Part shown: piece after piece, positions 16,536 through 26,315 of the stretch
How positions within the stretch are numbered: the stretch's first letter is position 1
Layout of the letters: every line of letters starts with the position of its first letter
NCBI GenBank assembly: GCA_016926915.1
Contig: JAFGNR010000228.1
Span: forward strand, 1-40,347
Source: Anaerolineae bacterium
GTDB taxonomy: Bacteria; Chloroflexota; Anaerolineae; B4-G1; SLSP01
Direction of reading: 5' to 3'
Length of the DNA: 40,347 bases
Notes under the pieces: model-generated
What the model was told of the DNA's origin: nothing
The model's input: only the letters and a program-made list of their open reading frames with translations
Database searches by the model: none
Position numbers and translations under genes: made by a program

Positions 16536-19402
16536 ATCTGGACCGGCAGCGGCTCCGTATGCTGACGCCAGGCTCCAGCCTGACGTCAGCTAGTTGGTCA
16601 GGCACTGTGGTCAGTTATGATATTGACGATTTCGAGCTGACGGTGACTACGGTCAGTGGTTCCTTCCCCACGGATATTGCCAACCTGGTACTGGTACACG
16701 AGGATGGGGATATGGTCCGGGTGCGGTCGCGTTCTGGTTCGGTGCTCTATCTGAGTGAAAATCCGCTCAGTTTTGCCGCCGGTGAAACAGTCACGTTGTA
16801 CAATCTGCGGCTTCCGTGGCCCCGATATCAGCGCATCGTGGACGGCGTCGTCTACAAGGATTTCGAAATCCCATTTCCCGGCACCTGGCAAGCGGAGTTG
16901 CCTCCCACTGCGATTCTACAGGCGCGGGTAGGTAGTAACGACTATGCGGAAGCGGTCTATTGCACGACCGGACAGACGATTACCCTAGATGCGTCCGGTT
17001 CCTATGCCAATTTGGATACCGGTACTCCATTGTCTTATAACTGGACTCCCGGCGCCGGGGGCACGATAACCGGAAGCGGGTCAACTGTAACCTGTGCCTA
17101 CACGACCACGGGGTTCCGATACCTGAAGCTGGTCGTGACCGATGCTCACGGATCCGGCGCGGTGCGGTATCTGCCTATTTGGGTGGTGACGCCAGGGTAC
17201 AGCGTGGCCCAGGAAGGAACTGTGACGCGAGTTACTGCTAGTTGGGACACGCGGCAGGGCTGGACGGTAGATCTAGACGTGCAAGGCGTGCTGTGGCTGC
17301 TCCAGTGGAGCCCAGTGGCGTTGGTAGATGCTGATACTTATGAGGTGCTGTTTTTCGGCTTCTACGGGGCACAGAATCGCATCCAGACGTTCCAGGAGAC
17401 CACCACAAGCGTGAGGATGCAAAGCGCCCTGGCTTTTTCGCGACAGCTGCACGCGTACCCGTTCCTGGTCACCGGTCTCACCGGCGCGGAGACGCCCGAC
17501 AACTGGGCGGAGGTGTACGATCTGACATTGGCCCGGGCGGCGTGGTTCCTACTGTACTGGCACTCGGTGTTGCCCGAAGTGGTGAACTGCGATTTGAGCG
17601 ACGCGCCGGAACGCCAGATCGCCGGTCAAGAGTTCAGTCTGGGCAGCCTGCCGCAACAATTGGAGGCCGTGTTGCAATCGGCGTTCTGGCAAGCGCGGGG
17701 ATGGCGCGCCGGTGGTTTTGTAGTCACCACCGATCCGTTGTTTCTGGATAGCGGGGATTGGGCGGCATTGAGCGGTGTGGACTTGAGCGATGCAGCCGAC
17801 CTGCGGGAGCAAATCGGCTGCGAGTTCGCGCAGCCAACTGTGAACCAGGTGCGGTGCGGCGGTGTGTACCGCACCGTGGGGGGTACGTTTGAACCGGCCT
17901 TGGTGCAGGCGCCGCGGGCGCCTGCCGCGTGGGGTAGCCCCGCCGAGGTGAACGGCCTGGCTCCCGCAACGGAGTTCGAGTTACAGGCCTGGGCAGGCAG
18001 GTATGTCGGTGTGGAGAATACTGCTGACAAATACACTGCCGAGCCGGGCATTGAGGTCAATCCGGCGGCGTTTTGGGTGGCAGATCTTCCGGGTGGCGTT
18101 CGGTGCGCAGTTGAGCGTGTTACATTGGAGTTCGCCACCGGCACGCTGGCCTGGCGGCAGCGCATCGAGGGGCGCACCTATGGCCGCACGGCCGGTGCGG
18201 TGACCGTGCCGCAACCCCCAGACATAGTCTATCCTGATCCAGAACTGCCACCGGTGGACCCACCAGACTGGCCAGTGTTGCCAGAACCGGAACCGGTCTC
18301 TTGGCCGGTTCATCTATGGGTAGCTACAGAGGAGGGGGGCGTCTACGAGACCCAGGACTTTACGCCGCCAGAGGAAACAGCGCAACCCACCTGGACGGCA
18401 ATCAACACTGGGTTGGATGCACTACGCTGTGTGTCGTTGCGCACCAGCGTAACCGGAACCGCAAGTGGCTACGGTTACTTGCTGGTGCAAGGCATCGGTG
18501 GAGATGACGCCGTAAGGCGCGTCTACAAGCGCGGCTTCTGGGGCGACTCGTGGTCCTCGATTCTCACGCATACCGAGGCCGAGACGCTTACCGGATCGAC
18601 GTTGATCGAGCTCTATGATCTCGACGTCGATCCGACGACAGGTTATGTGTACGTGCTCACCGGTTCTGCCACGGGTAACATCACCTGGTATGTGCTACAG
18701 TATGACGGTTCATCGTGGTCTGTCTACGGCAGCGGCGTGGTCTCAGATCGCGTGCCTTACCGTTTCTTTGTGAGAGGCACGACGATTATGGCTGCTAGTG
18801 GCGGCAAGATCGGCTCTGGAGCCTGGGGCGGGCGCGTGGCACTTTCTAAGAACTGCGGTGTTACATGGAAGCTCCACTCTGTGAACATCTACTATACCAT
18901 CGCGGAGATTGCCCGTGTGAGTAACGCGCAACCGGATGTTGCGTACTATGATCGTTTTGACGACATCCGTAAAGTCTATGATGGCGGAGGCAGCGGCCTG
19001 GCAGCTGTGACTGTTGCTCCAGACGATGATCTGGGCGACAATTACGGCTGTCATTGGATCTCGAATACCTATCCCCACTGGCAGCGCGTGATTCGGGATG
19101 ACGAGTTGTTGGAAACACTCGACGACTGGTCGAGTGTGGACGTTGTAGAGACGTTCACGAGGGAGTATCAGCAATTAATCGTGTTACACGAGGCTGAACC
19201 AGCCCGCGAGGACTGGATGATATTGGGCAACGATGCCCCGAGCGCCGGAAGTCCCCACACCGTTTTTGCCTTGGATCAAACTAATGATCCGGGTACGGTG
19301 ATCGGCAAGTCGGGCACTGCGCCAGGTACTAGCCCTTATGCCAATTCGATCCCGTACACGGCTGGGGGGATCATTTTCGAGGGTATCAGGATTATCGTAT
19401 GA
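16532..19402 (+). CDS. Tail tip/hub-like protein with PKD-like and beta-propeller-like regions
   Basis: ITLDASGSYANLDTGTPLSYNWTPGAGG...YLKLVVTDAHG (PKD-like); C-terminal repeated beta segments (WTAINTGLDALRCVSL..., YDLDVDPTTGYVYVLTGS). Confidence 0.55.
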   Translation: MNLDRQRLRMLTPGSSLTSASWSGTVVSYDIDDFELTVTTVSGSFPTDIANLVLVHEDGDMVRVRSRSGSVLYLSENPLSFAAGETVTLYNLRLPWPRYQRIVDGVVYKDFEIPFPGTWQAELPPTAILQARVGSNDYAEAVYCTTGQTITLDASGSYANLDTGTPLSYNWTPGAGGTITGSGSTVTCAYTTTGFRYLKLVVTDAHGSGAVRYLPIWVVTPGYSVAQEGTVTRVTASWDTRQGWTVDLDVQGVLWLLQWSPVALVDADTYEVLFFGFYGAQNRIQTFQETTTSVRMQSALAFSRQLHAYPFLVTGLTGAETPDNWAEVYDLTLARAAWFLLYWHSVLPEVVNCDLSDAPERQIAGQEFSLGSLPQQLEAVLQSAFWQARGWRAGGFVVTTDPLFLDSGDWAALSGVDLSDAADLREQIGCEFAQPTVNQVRCGGVYRTVGGTFEPALVQAPRAPAAWGSPAEVNGLAPATEFELQAWAGRYVGVENTADKYTAEPGIEVNPAAFWVADLPGGVRCAVERVTLEFATGTLAWRQRIEGRTYGRTAGAVTVPQPPDIVYPDPELPPVDPPDWPVLPEPEPVSWPVHLWVATEEGGVYETQDFTPPEETAQPTWTAINTGLDALRCVSLRTSVTGTASGYGYLLVQGIGGDDAVRRVYKRGFWGDSWSSILTHTEAETLTGSTLIELYDLDVDPTTGYVYVLTGSATGNITWYVLQYDGSSWSVYGSGVVSDRVPYRFFVRGTTIMAASGGKIGSGAWGGRVALSKNCGVTWKLHSVNIYYTIAEIARVSNAQPDVAYYDRFDDIRKVYDGGGSGLAAVTVAPDDDLGDNYGCHWISNTYPHWQRVIRDDELLETLDDWSSVDVVETFTREYQQLIVLHEAEPAREDWMILGNDAPSAGSPHTVFALDQTNDPGTVIGKSGTAPGTSPYANSIPYTAGGIIFEGIRIIV

Positions 19403-21099
19403 GAGACCTGGAACGCGCGTTTCGCAGTATCCGCAAGAAGGGCAGCTTCCTGAGGGGGCTGCTCGGTGACTTCGAGGGAAACATCGAGGTTAACGGACGG
19501 CCAGGCTATTACTATGTCCGGGTGGAGAAGCCCGGCGGATACGAAGTCGGTATCTTCCCCGGGCGTGTGCGGCCGCTGTACAACTTGCCGGTGCGGATCG
19601 AAACGCACCCCATCACCCGTGTGCAGTACATCGCCGGTCTGGATGACGAAACCGTAGCCTACGGCGGCGGCGATCCGGGCGCCATTACCACCGTTGAGCG
19701 GCATCAGCAGTCCCATGGTTGGGGCGGCGACGACCAGTTGATGTGGTTACACACGTTGCAGATTTTCCCGGTGCGGTGCCAGCCGCACGAGACTGATCCG
19801 GATAGCGTAGTCATACAGGGAGGGGTGTATCTCTCGGAGGCACAGCTATCGTGGATGCGTGAACCGGCAACCGTCGATCTGTCCGTGTATCGTATCACCG
19901 GCGTGCGGTTCGTGCTCCTGGAACTGGAATCTGACAACAACGTCGTGGTCACTCCCGCCACGGCGGAGATCGTGGAGGAGATCAGTTTACCCACCGGTGG
20001 GCGCTTTTTGGTGGCGGCGGTATGCCTCCGTAACAATGACGCTATCGCCATGCACGACATTGTAGACCTCAGGTTTCTTAATTCAGGCGTCGTGAATGGC
20101 GGCATTGAAATCGGCGAGGATATGATCATCGTCGGCGATCTCGATAGCGGACGCTGGGTCAAGGTGGGGTATCTGGGAGACGCACTTCTAGGAATGGACG
20201 GGCGGTTCACCGGGACCTTGAATGCCGACGACACAGATTTCGCTGGTGTGATGGTACAGAGAACCGCCAGCGACGAGTCGCGAGCTATGATTCTCTGGGG
20301 AGACAATGACGAATCCGAGACTGGCCTCACCGACTATCTGTGGTTTGTTTTTTTCTGGCATGGGGATGATGATGTGTCTCCCCAGGAAGATCCCGAGGCG
20401 CGGTATTTGGCCAGGGTAAGTCCGAATGGCACCTGGACGTTCTACGGGCAAAACTCAGGTGGTGTGCCCCACCTGATTAAGAATGAAGGCGGCGACGCCG
20501 GAGCCATGGCTGAGAACGATGCGCTTGAGCACGGTGCCTGGTGGCTAGACACCGATGGCGATCTGCATTTCTACAACTACGAGACGGGCAAGGATGTCAT
20601 CTTGGGCAGCGTGGATGGTGTCATTACCATCCGTGACGGCGATCTGGTTATGGAAGCCGGGGCCGAGGTGGATGGCGTGGATGTCAGCGCGCACGCGGCG
20701 GATGACAGCGCGCATCATGAACGCTACACTGATGCTGAGGCGCAGGCGGTAGCAGATGCGCAGATCGCCGCGCACACGACGTTAGCCAATCCGCATGGCA
20801 CCGAGATGGACGATCTGGACGACGTGGACGCCGGCGCGCCCAGCGATGGAGATGTCCTGACCTGGGACGATGCTGCCGGGTGCTGGGCTCCGGAAGCGCC
20901 CGGCAGCGGGGGTAGCATCACAGTACAAGAGGCGGATGGTTCGCCGGCAGTCTCGTCGGTGACGACGATCAAGGTAGGCAATGGTGATCTCGCCGACGAA
21001 GGCAGCGGCGTGGTACGCATTAAGACAGCGTCAGATGCTGGCGGCAGCGGAAGCGAGAACGTCGGCAGCACGCTGTATCTGTTTCACAACTATTTCTAG
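19399..21099 (+). CDS. Tail fibre protein
   Basis: ADDSAHHERYTDAEAQAVADAQIAAHTTLANPHGTEMDDLDDVDAGAPSDGDVLTWDDAAGCWAPEAP, a typical fibre linker. Confidence 0.7.
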   Translation: MRDLERAFRSIRKKGSFLRGLLGDFEGNIEVNGRPGYYYVRVEKPGGYEVGIFPGRVRPLYNLPVRIETHPITRVQYIAGLDDETVAYGGGDPGAITTVERHQQSHGWGGDDQLMWLHTLQIFPVRCQPHETDPDSVVIQGGVYLSEAQLSWMREPATVDLSVYRITGVRFVLLELESDNNVVVTPATAEIVEEISLPTGGRFLVAAVCLRNNDAIAMHDIVDLRFLNSGVVNGGIEIGEDMIIVGDLDSGRWVKVGYLGDALLGMDGRFTGTLNADDTDFAGVMVQRTASDESRAMILWGDNDESETGLTDYLWFVFFWHGDDDVSPQEDPEARYLARVSPNGTWTFYGQNSGGVPHLIKNEGGDAGAMAENDALEHGAWWLDTDGDLHFYNYETGKDVILGSVDGVITIRDGDLVMEAGAEVDGVDVSAHAADDSAHHERYTDAEAQAVADAQIAAHTTLANPHGTEMDDLDDVDAGAPSDGDVLTWDDAAGCWAPEAPGSGGSITVQEADGSPAVSSVTTIKVGNGDLADEGSGVVRIKTASDAGGSGSENVGSTLYLFHNYF

Positions 21100-21107
21100 G
21101 AGGTACT

Positions 21108-21503
21108 ATGGGAACCAGTCCGCAATTCGTCACGACGCCCAATGTGGGCGCGCAGACCATCGAGAATAGCGACGGCACGACGGTGCTGGATGTGTTGACT
21201 GCCGGTTCCAGTGGGACGCGGATTGGACAGTTGTTCGCGGTGCATAACGATTCTACAGCGGCAGTGCTGGTGCTGTTGTGGCTGCACGACGGCTCTGAGA
21301 GCCATCTAGTGGGCCAGATCTCGATGCCGGCGGCGACGTCTTCGGATGTGCATGTGACCGGCGACTTCCTACAGTCATCTACATGGGCCGGTGTGGACGG
21401 CGGGCTGATCATCCCCAGTGGTTGGAAGTTACAGGCCGGTTTGAATACTACGCTCACGAGTGGCAAGAAATGCTCTGTGATTGCTGCCGGAGGTGACTTC
21501 TAG
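21108..21503 (+). CDS. Phage tail-associated protein, unknown (131 aa)
   Basis: RBS AGGAGG, position in the fibre region. Confidence 0.5.
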   Translation: MGTSPQFVTTPNVGAQTIENSDGTTVLDVLTAGSSGTRIGQLFAVHNDSTAAVLVLLWLHDGSESHLVGQISMPAATSSDVHVTGDFLQSSTWAGVDGGLIIPSGWKLQAGLNTTLTSGKKCSVIAAGGDF

Positions 21504-22012
21504 TGTCGTTTGGTTTGTTTGGGTTTCCACGACGCGACTTTGAGATCGTGCGTTTGCCGACGCCCCCCACGGAGGGGACGGCGTTGACTGACGGGTCTTC
21601 GTCGGGGACTGCGTATAGTCTCTGGAAGACGGAGATCGAGCTGTTGCAGACCGGGGTGCTGGCCGGGGTGCATGTGGCGTTCTTTCGCGCCAATACCTTC
21701 ACGCTATACCTGCTGGATGCGTCTGACGTGGAGATGGCTCGTTCGGGGCCGCTCACCACGACCTCGACCAGCGTTCATAGCCGGTATTTTCAGTTTGTGG
21801 GGCGGCCTATGCTTCTAACTGGCGAGCGGTACCGGCTGGAGATGCAGATAGCGACGACCACAGAGCGGATGCGTTACACGACCACCAAGTTTGTGGGGGA
21901 CGTGTACAAAGAGACGCAATCGTGGTTAGGTGGCGGTTCGAATAATGCGCATATGGTGCTGCAGTTGGCGTTCGCGCGTGACAATCGCCGCGTGTGGTAT
22001 CAATACTACTAA
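21503..22012 (+). CDS. Phage tail-associated beta-rich protein (169 aa)
   Basis: Position and sequence character. Confidence 0.45.
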   Translation: MSFGLFGFPRRDFEIVRLPTPPTEGTALTDGSSSGTAYSLWKTEIELLQTGVLAGVHVAFFRANTFTLYLLDASDVEMARSGPLTTTSTSVHSRYFQFVGRPMLLTGERYRLEMQIATTTERMRYTTTKFVGDVYKETQSWLGGGSNNAHMVLQLAFARDNRRVWYQYY

Positions 22013-22031
22013 TACTAATCGGAGGATGACG

Positions 22032-23810
22032 ATGTTACAAAATGGGAGCTTTGAAGCGGGCTGGGTTGATATGCCGGCTGGGAATACCTTGAACCAGGCC
22101 CCTAAATATTGGAGATTGAGTTGGGTGAACCCCGGAGAATCCTTGTATGATGCACCTAACGATCTGGCCCAGGCTTACCCCGAGTGCGTGCACAAGCCGG
22201 CGCACCTGCTACCGCCAGAGGAGCGGCCAAACGGGGCGACACCGTTGATTCTGGACGGCACGCATACGTACAAGATTTTCTCTAGTGTGGCGTATGGCGC
22301 GCAGTTGTCGCAGGAGGTCGGGAATCTGGCGCCGGGGGATGACTACCGGCTAAAGGTGCCGGTCAACTGCCACCGGCAGCGGCCGGGTGACGATCCCTAC
22401 GCCGCGGAGATTGGTGTTTGGATTAACGGCCAGGGACGGTGGCTCAATCTGGACGAGTTGCCTGATCGTCAGTGGGTTTATCCTGTCGTGGTTGGCAAGA
22501 TCGATGAGGCGGGTCAGGTCGAGGTGGTCATAAGGGCGAAGAGCAAGTCGGGCGGGTTCGACTTCTTCATCGATTTCCTGCAGGACGAGTTATTGCCGGC
22601 GCCCGATCCGGTGGACTATGTGGTGACGGTCCATCTGCTGCCCCAAGACGCGACGGGGGAGGAGATGCTCCAGGTGGCGCAGGAGGCATTCGCCAAGCGC
22701 AACACGTTGCTGTATAGCGCGGACGACGCGGCGCGGCTGGTGGCCCCGGGTCTGCCGGGATCGGCGGTGCACGTCTGGTGGCCGGAGCGTTGGACCAGCG
22801 GCGACATTGTGGCGTGGTTGCAAGGGAAGGGCGTTGACAAGGTGGTCTGGCGACCGGAGGCTCCTCCAGAGCCGCCACCGACTCTATCAGCGAAGGAGTT
22901 TGTCGGTTTGCACGTGCAGCGTGCGTGCGGCTCCGGCGGCGATCTGGAGCGAGCCTTGCTGGACTATCATCGAGAGCGGCCACCGCAGGCGGTGAAGGTG
23001 CTGAACGACACGGGCTATGCGGAGCTACTAGCGGCTGAGGGCTTCGAAGGCAACACGGTCTACCGGCACGTGTTGTCTGTCGCGTGGCAGCAGAATCTCT
23101 TGAGCATGCCCAAGCGGCAGGCGGTGGAGTGGTTCTATGCACAGCAAGCTGCCAATCTAGAGCGCTTCCCGTTTGATTTCGTCGGAGGGCTGAACGAGAT
23201 CAGCGGCGCCGGTGAACTGGAAGCGTTTGTGGCGTTTGAAGTAGAGTGGATTCGTTACCTGGCAGACCGGGGGATAAAGGCCACGGTCGGGGCCTGGTCG
23301 GTGGGAAATCCAGATCTGGCGCTAATTCCTCACGTGGCGGTGCTGGCGGCGGCGGCTGAGGCATACGGCGCTGTGATGGACTATCACTGGTATGTGCCCC
23401 AATCGCCGTGGTGCCCGTTTGACCAGGTAGCGCCAGGGACTACTAAAACGTGGTATGAGATCTTCTGGCCCGACTACCACGGGCGCTGGGCCCGTATGGA
23501 TGAGATTCTGGTGCAGGAGTATGGTATTCGTGTTGATTGGTGCTTTGGCGAGTATGGCGCCGTCGCCATTGACCAGATGTCGCGGCATATGGACCCTGGG
23601 GCGGGCTGGCGGCATCAGGACTGTCTGAATGCGGATGTGGAGCGGCTGATCGCGCTGATGCAGCGGGATGTAGCGCAGTTGCAGACGACGCGAGCGTTCC
23701 AGGAGGGGCGTGTAAAGTGGGCAAACTTCTTCACGATCAATGTGGACGACGACTGGCCATTCTTCCAGTTACATCCGGTGGATTTACAGCGACTTAGGCA
23801 AACGCTATAG
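22032..23810 (+). CDS. Glycoside hydrolase-like protein with N-terminal carbohydrate-binding-like domain
   Basis: GGAGG RBS before ATG 22032; MLQNGSFEAGW... CBM-like N-terminus; C-terminal TIM-barrel-like FVGGLNEISGAGE...VMDYHWYVP...WCFGEYGA. Confidence 0.6.
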   Translation: MLQNGSFEAGWVDMPAGNTLNQAPKYWRLSWVNPGESLYDAPNDLAQAYPECVHKPAHLLPPEERPNGATPLILDGTHTYKIFSSVAYGAQLSQEVGNLAPGDDYRLKVPVNCHRQRPGDDPYAAEIGVWINGQGRWLNLDELPDRQWVYPVVVGKIDEAGQVEVVIRAKSKSGGFDFFIDFLQDELLPAPDPVDYVVTVHLLPQDATGEEMLQVAQEAFAKRNTLLYSADDAARLVAPGLPGSAVHVWWPERWTSGDIVAWLQGKGVDKVVWRPEAPPEPPPTLSAKEFVGLHVQRACGSGGDLERALLDYHRERPPQAVKVLNDTGYAELLAAEGFEGNTVYRHVLSVAWQQNLLSMPKRQAVEWFYAQQAANLERFPFDFVGGLNEISGAGELEAFVAFEVEWIRYLADRGIKATVGAWSVGNPDLALIPHVAVLAAAAEAYGAVMDYHWYVPQSPWCPFDQVAPGTTKTWYEIFWPDYHGRWARMDEILVQEYGIRVDWCFGEYGAVAIDQMSRHMDPGAGWRHQDCLNADVERLIALMQRDVAQLQTTRAFQEGRVKWANFFTINVDDDWPFFQLHPVDLQRLRQTL

Positions 23811-23827
23811 CTAGGTTTGAATGTGAG

Positions 23828-23861
23828 CAGCCCCTTCTCATCTCACGAAGGGGCTGTTTTT
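23828..23861 (+). terminator. Intrinsic terminator of the late operon
   Basis: CAGCCCCTTC-TCATCTCAC-GAAGGGGCTG-TTTTT. Confidence 0.85.
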
Positions 23862-23875
23862 ATTTCCCGGGGAAT
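23862..23875. promoter_or_regulatory. Near-palindrome ATTTCCCGGGGAAT (site C; one mismatch from sites A/B)
   Basis: Intergenic, immediately after the late-operon terminator. Confidence 0.35.
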
Positions 23876-23890
23876 ATGTCGAGAGTGTCT

Positions 23891-24232
23891 TTAAGTCTGC
23901 TTCATCTCAGGATGTTTTAGATCATATACGGTGATCTTTCCGGCTCGCTTTGCCTTTTGGTATATACGACACTCGTCGGCGAGTGGACAGCGGACATCAC
24001 CTGCGTAGACAGCCTGGCACTTGGCACTTGTATACTCCGAAACAAGGTCTAGCGAAGCGTTTTCTCCGAACTTTTCCTGCGCCTCGTCTATATAGTGCCC
24101 GAGCAGCGACAGGCAAAATAGCTCACGCCTCGATCGTCTAGGTCGTGACGCCCCCGCTGTTCTGATCTCGAGATCGCGATCGTTATTATTAGGCTTCTTT
24201 TCTTCATTCTTTTCAAAAAGTGACAATTGCAT
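23891..24232 (-). CDS. Small PRTRC-linked protein with N-terminal QLSLF beta-clamp motif and Cys-rich C-terminal half
   Basis: RBS AAGGAG upstream of ATG 24232; MQLSLFEKNEEKK...KCQAVYAGDVRCPLADECRIY. Confidence 0.65.
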   Translation of the reverse strand: MQLSLFEKNEEKKPNNNDRDLEIRTAGASRPRRSRRELFCLSLLGHYIDEAQEKFGENASLDLVSEYTSAKCQAVYAGDVRCPLADECRIYQKAKRAGKITVYDLKHPEMKQT

Positions 24233-24245
24233 GTAGGTGAACTCC

Positions 24246-25013
24246 TTAGGCGTGATCCACAATCGGCAGGCTGCGGGCTGATCCGGAATCTAGATCAAGG
24301 TAGGTGGCATAGATATCAAGGTCTTGGGTGACCACCAGACGATACAGATACTGAGCTGCCCAAGCAGCCATAGCCTGGTTGATCATTAGACTTTGGGCAT
24401 CTTGCTGCACCAGATCGGCGCAAGATAAGCCGTTCTCATCTGGGTCTATTATGTCCAGAAGCTCCGGGTGGAGTACGGAGGGCATTGGCAAGTGCGAGCA
24501 AAAACCCAATGGCGAGATAACGGGACACGACGTATTACTATTCCCCAGCAGTACTTGCCCGGACTGCAAGTTATTACCGCAGTCCAACCACCACGCACCC
24601 AGATTGCCGGCAGCGCTGAGAATTGATTGGCGGGCGGGTGCATTGTCCACAGCTCCCACGATGATGGTAGCATTGTCAGGACTCGTATACATGTGCAACT
24701 GCGCACACGGTTGTGCCAGATACTTGATAGACAAGCCGAATGCCAGTGAGTAACGCACCGCAAGTGTGGTGGCTTTGGGCTGACCCACCTCCGCTGGTGC
24801 GAAGTTTTGCCGTCCAATGTTTTTTTCCTCAACCGTGTCTGGGTCTACGAAGGTGAGCTGTATTTTGCGGATAGCGCGCGCGTGGTAGACCAAGCGCGCC
24901 AAATGCAGAGCCAAAAACGAGCCTGTTCCGCCACAACCAACGAGTACAATGCGGTAGATCCCGGGATCCCCCAAGAGTACTGGGTAACGTTTCCCTATTT
25001 GTATCTCCATCAT
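24246..25013 (-). CDS. PRTRC system ThiF/E1-like adenylating enzyme
   Basis: VGCGGTGSFLALHLARL, NIGRQNFAPAEVGQPKA, VDNAPARQSI: canonical E1/ThiF motifs. Confidence 0.85.
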   Translation of the reverse strand: MMEIQIGKRYPVLLGDPGIYRIVLVGCGGTGSFLALHLARLVYHARAIRKIQLTFVDPDTVEEKNIGRQNFAPAEVGQPKATTLAVRYSLAFGLSIKYLAQPCAQLHMYTSPDNATIIVGAVDNAPARQSILSAAGNLGAWWLDCGNNLQSGQVLLGNSNTSCPVISPLGFCSHLPMPSVLHPELLDIIDPDENGLSCADLVQQDAQSLMINQAMAAWAAQYLYRLVVTQDLDIYATYLDLDSGSARSLPIVDHA

Positions 25014-25597
25014 CGCCTCCGATTCAAAAACGGCCCAGTGTCGGTGAATAACACTGCCGCAGGGATGCGCCAGAAGTCACCATAAACTCCCACACGTATT
25101 GCGATCTCCGGGATCGAGTTCAGGCACCCGACAACGCCATAGAACCGACACCCTTGCTCATCACGAGTGTCGGTTTGTGAAAAGAAGGCCCGCATTGTAC
25201 CGTGGCTGTGCACCTCGGCGATGACGCTCGCCGGTTCCAGATCGCTGGTGTAGCAACTGGTCGACGGTCCGTTTACCTGGGAGGGTCGGTAAACGTGCAT
25301 CTTGTCACCGTATGGTGCAATCTGGTAAACAGCTTCATGATTGGGGTTCGCCATAGCATCACTGTAAAGCGTGCTGAGTAGCCAGCCAGGGAGGCGCCCA
25401 TAGTGCAACTCCACCCTAGGAGCCAGATTTGCTAACCCGGCAATGCGTGTCCAGGCAACCGGCACCAAAGCCTTCATGTAACGCGTCTCCGCGTACTTGA
25501 AGATCCCGTTGCCAGCCATGATGTAAGCATACTTTCCTGGCGGTAGCGAGATATCACCGCCGTTATAACACATATATTCAACCGGCGAAGGAATCAT
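25010..25597 (-). CDS. PRTRC system protein A-like JAB/JAMM metalloprotease
   Basis: JAMM motif EVHSHGTMRAFFSQTD (HxH-x7-S-x2-D). Confidence 0.8.
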   Translation of the reverse strand: MIPSPVEYMCYNGGDISLPPGKYAYIMAGNGIFKYAETRYMKALVPVAWTRIAGLANLAPRVELHYGRLPGWLLSTLYSDAMANPNHEAVYQIAPYGDKMHVYRPSQVNGPSTSCYTSDLEPASVIAEVHSHGTMRAFFSQTDTRDEQGCRFYGVVGCLNSIPEIAIRVGVYGDFWRIPAAVLFTDTGPFLNRRR

Positions 25598-25598
25598 C

Positions 25599-26315
25599 TC
25601 ATCTAATCCTCTCTATGAAATCTTCAATACACGGACGCATGGGCACCAGCGTGTCTGCTGGATATGCTGCCGAGTCCAGGGAAATCTCTGACCAGTAGTC
25701 AATAATTTCCCTGGACTCGCCCCGCACCTTGCCCTCGCTTAGATCACGATTGAAGTCCGAGTCGAAAAACATCTCTACGGCTTCCATGATGGTTTCCGGC
25801 GCGCACACCGGAAACGCCAGTGTGCCGCTGCATATCTTGCCGTTATTGCCAACGTTGGGCACCGGTGCCCGATACAACACCTCTTTGGCTTGGGGGTACT
25901 TCTCTACGGCGACGACGTAGTACTCAACTCCCGCACCCGCGAAAATCAGTGGTGGCAGAGGTACCGAGACCTTAAGCCGCCGGTTAGGCATTAACACTGA
26001 CAGCTCGCGGCGCTGTGGTGGTAGATAAACGGCCATGACTACGCCACCCTCGTTGTGGCCATAGTATATTGTTCCCGGCGGCAGCAGCCCCGATCTCCAT
26101 GGGACATTGGCTAGAGCGGCAGCCAGCGCACTCGGATGCACCTCGTAGGTGTGTGTGGGGACGCCCATCGTACTATAACGTGTGAGGATCACAGATTCAG
26201 TGAAGATATCTAGTGTTATGGCCCTATATTGTCGGATTGGGGACTCAAGCCCTTCAGTACCGGCAATCTGCGGTAACATCACACCTTGATGAGCAAGGCA
26301 AAGCGCGTTTTTCAT
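25599..26315 (-). CDS. PRTRC system protein B-like (Prok-E2 family D-like)
   Basis: VPLPPLIFAGAG...LYRAPVPNVGNNGKICSGTLAFP with the expected Cys; position next to JAB and ThiF. Confidence 0.7.
   Translation of the reverse strand: MKNALCLAHQGVMLPQIAGTEGLESPIRQYRAITLDIFTESVILTRYSTMGVPTHTYEVHPSALAAALANVPWRSGLLPPGTIYYGHNEGGVVMAVYLPPQRRELSVLMPNRRLKVSVPLPPLIFAGAGVEYYVVAVEKYPQAKEVLYRAPVPNVGNNGKICSGTLAFPVCAPETIMEAVEMFFDSDFNRDLSEGKVRGESREIIDYWSEISLDSAAYPADTLVPMRPCIEDFIERIR

Noticed and set aside
15598-16605. 335-aa - strand ORF opposite tail genes
   Set aside because: Antisense to three confidently called genes, no recognisable domain
24957-24968. GATCCCGGGATC palindrome in the ThiF gene
   Set aside because: Shares only the ATCCCGGGAT core with sites A/B and is intragenic; not counted as a parS copy
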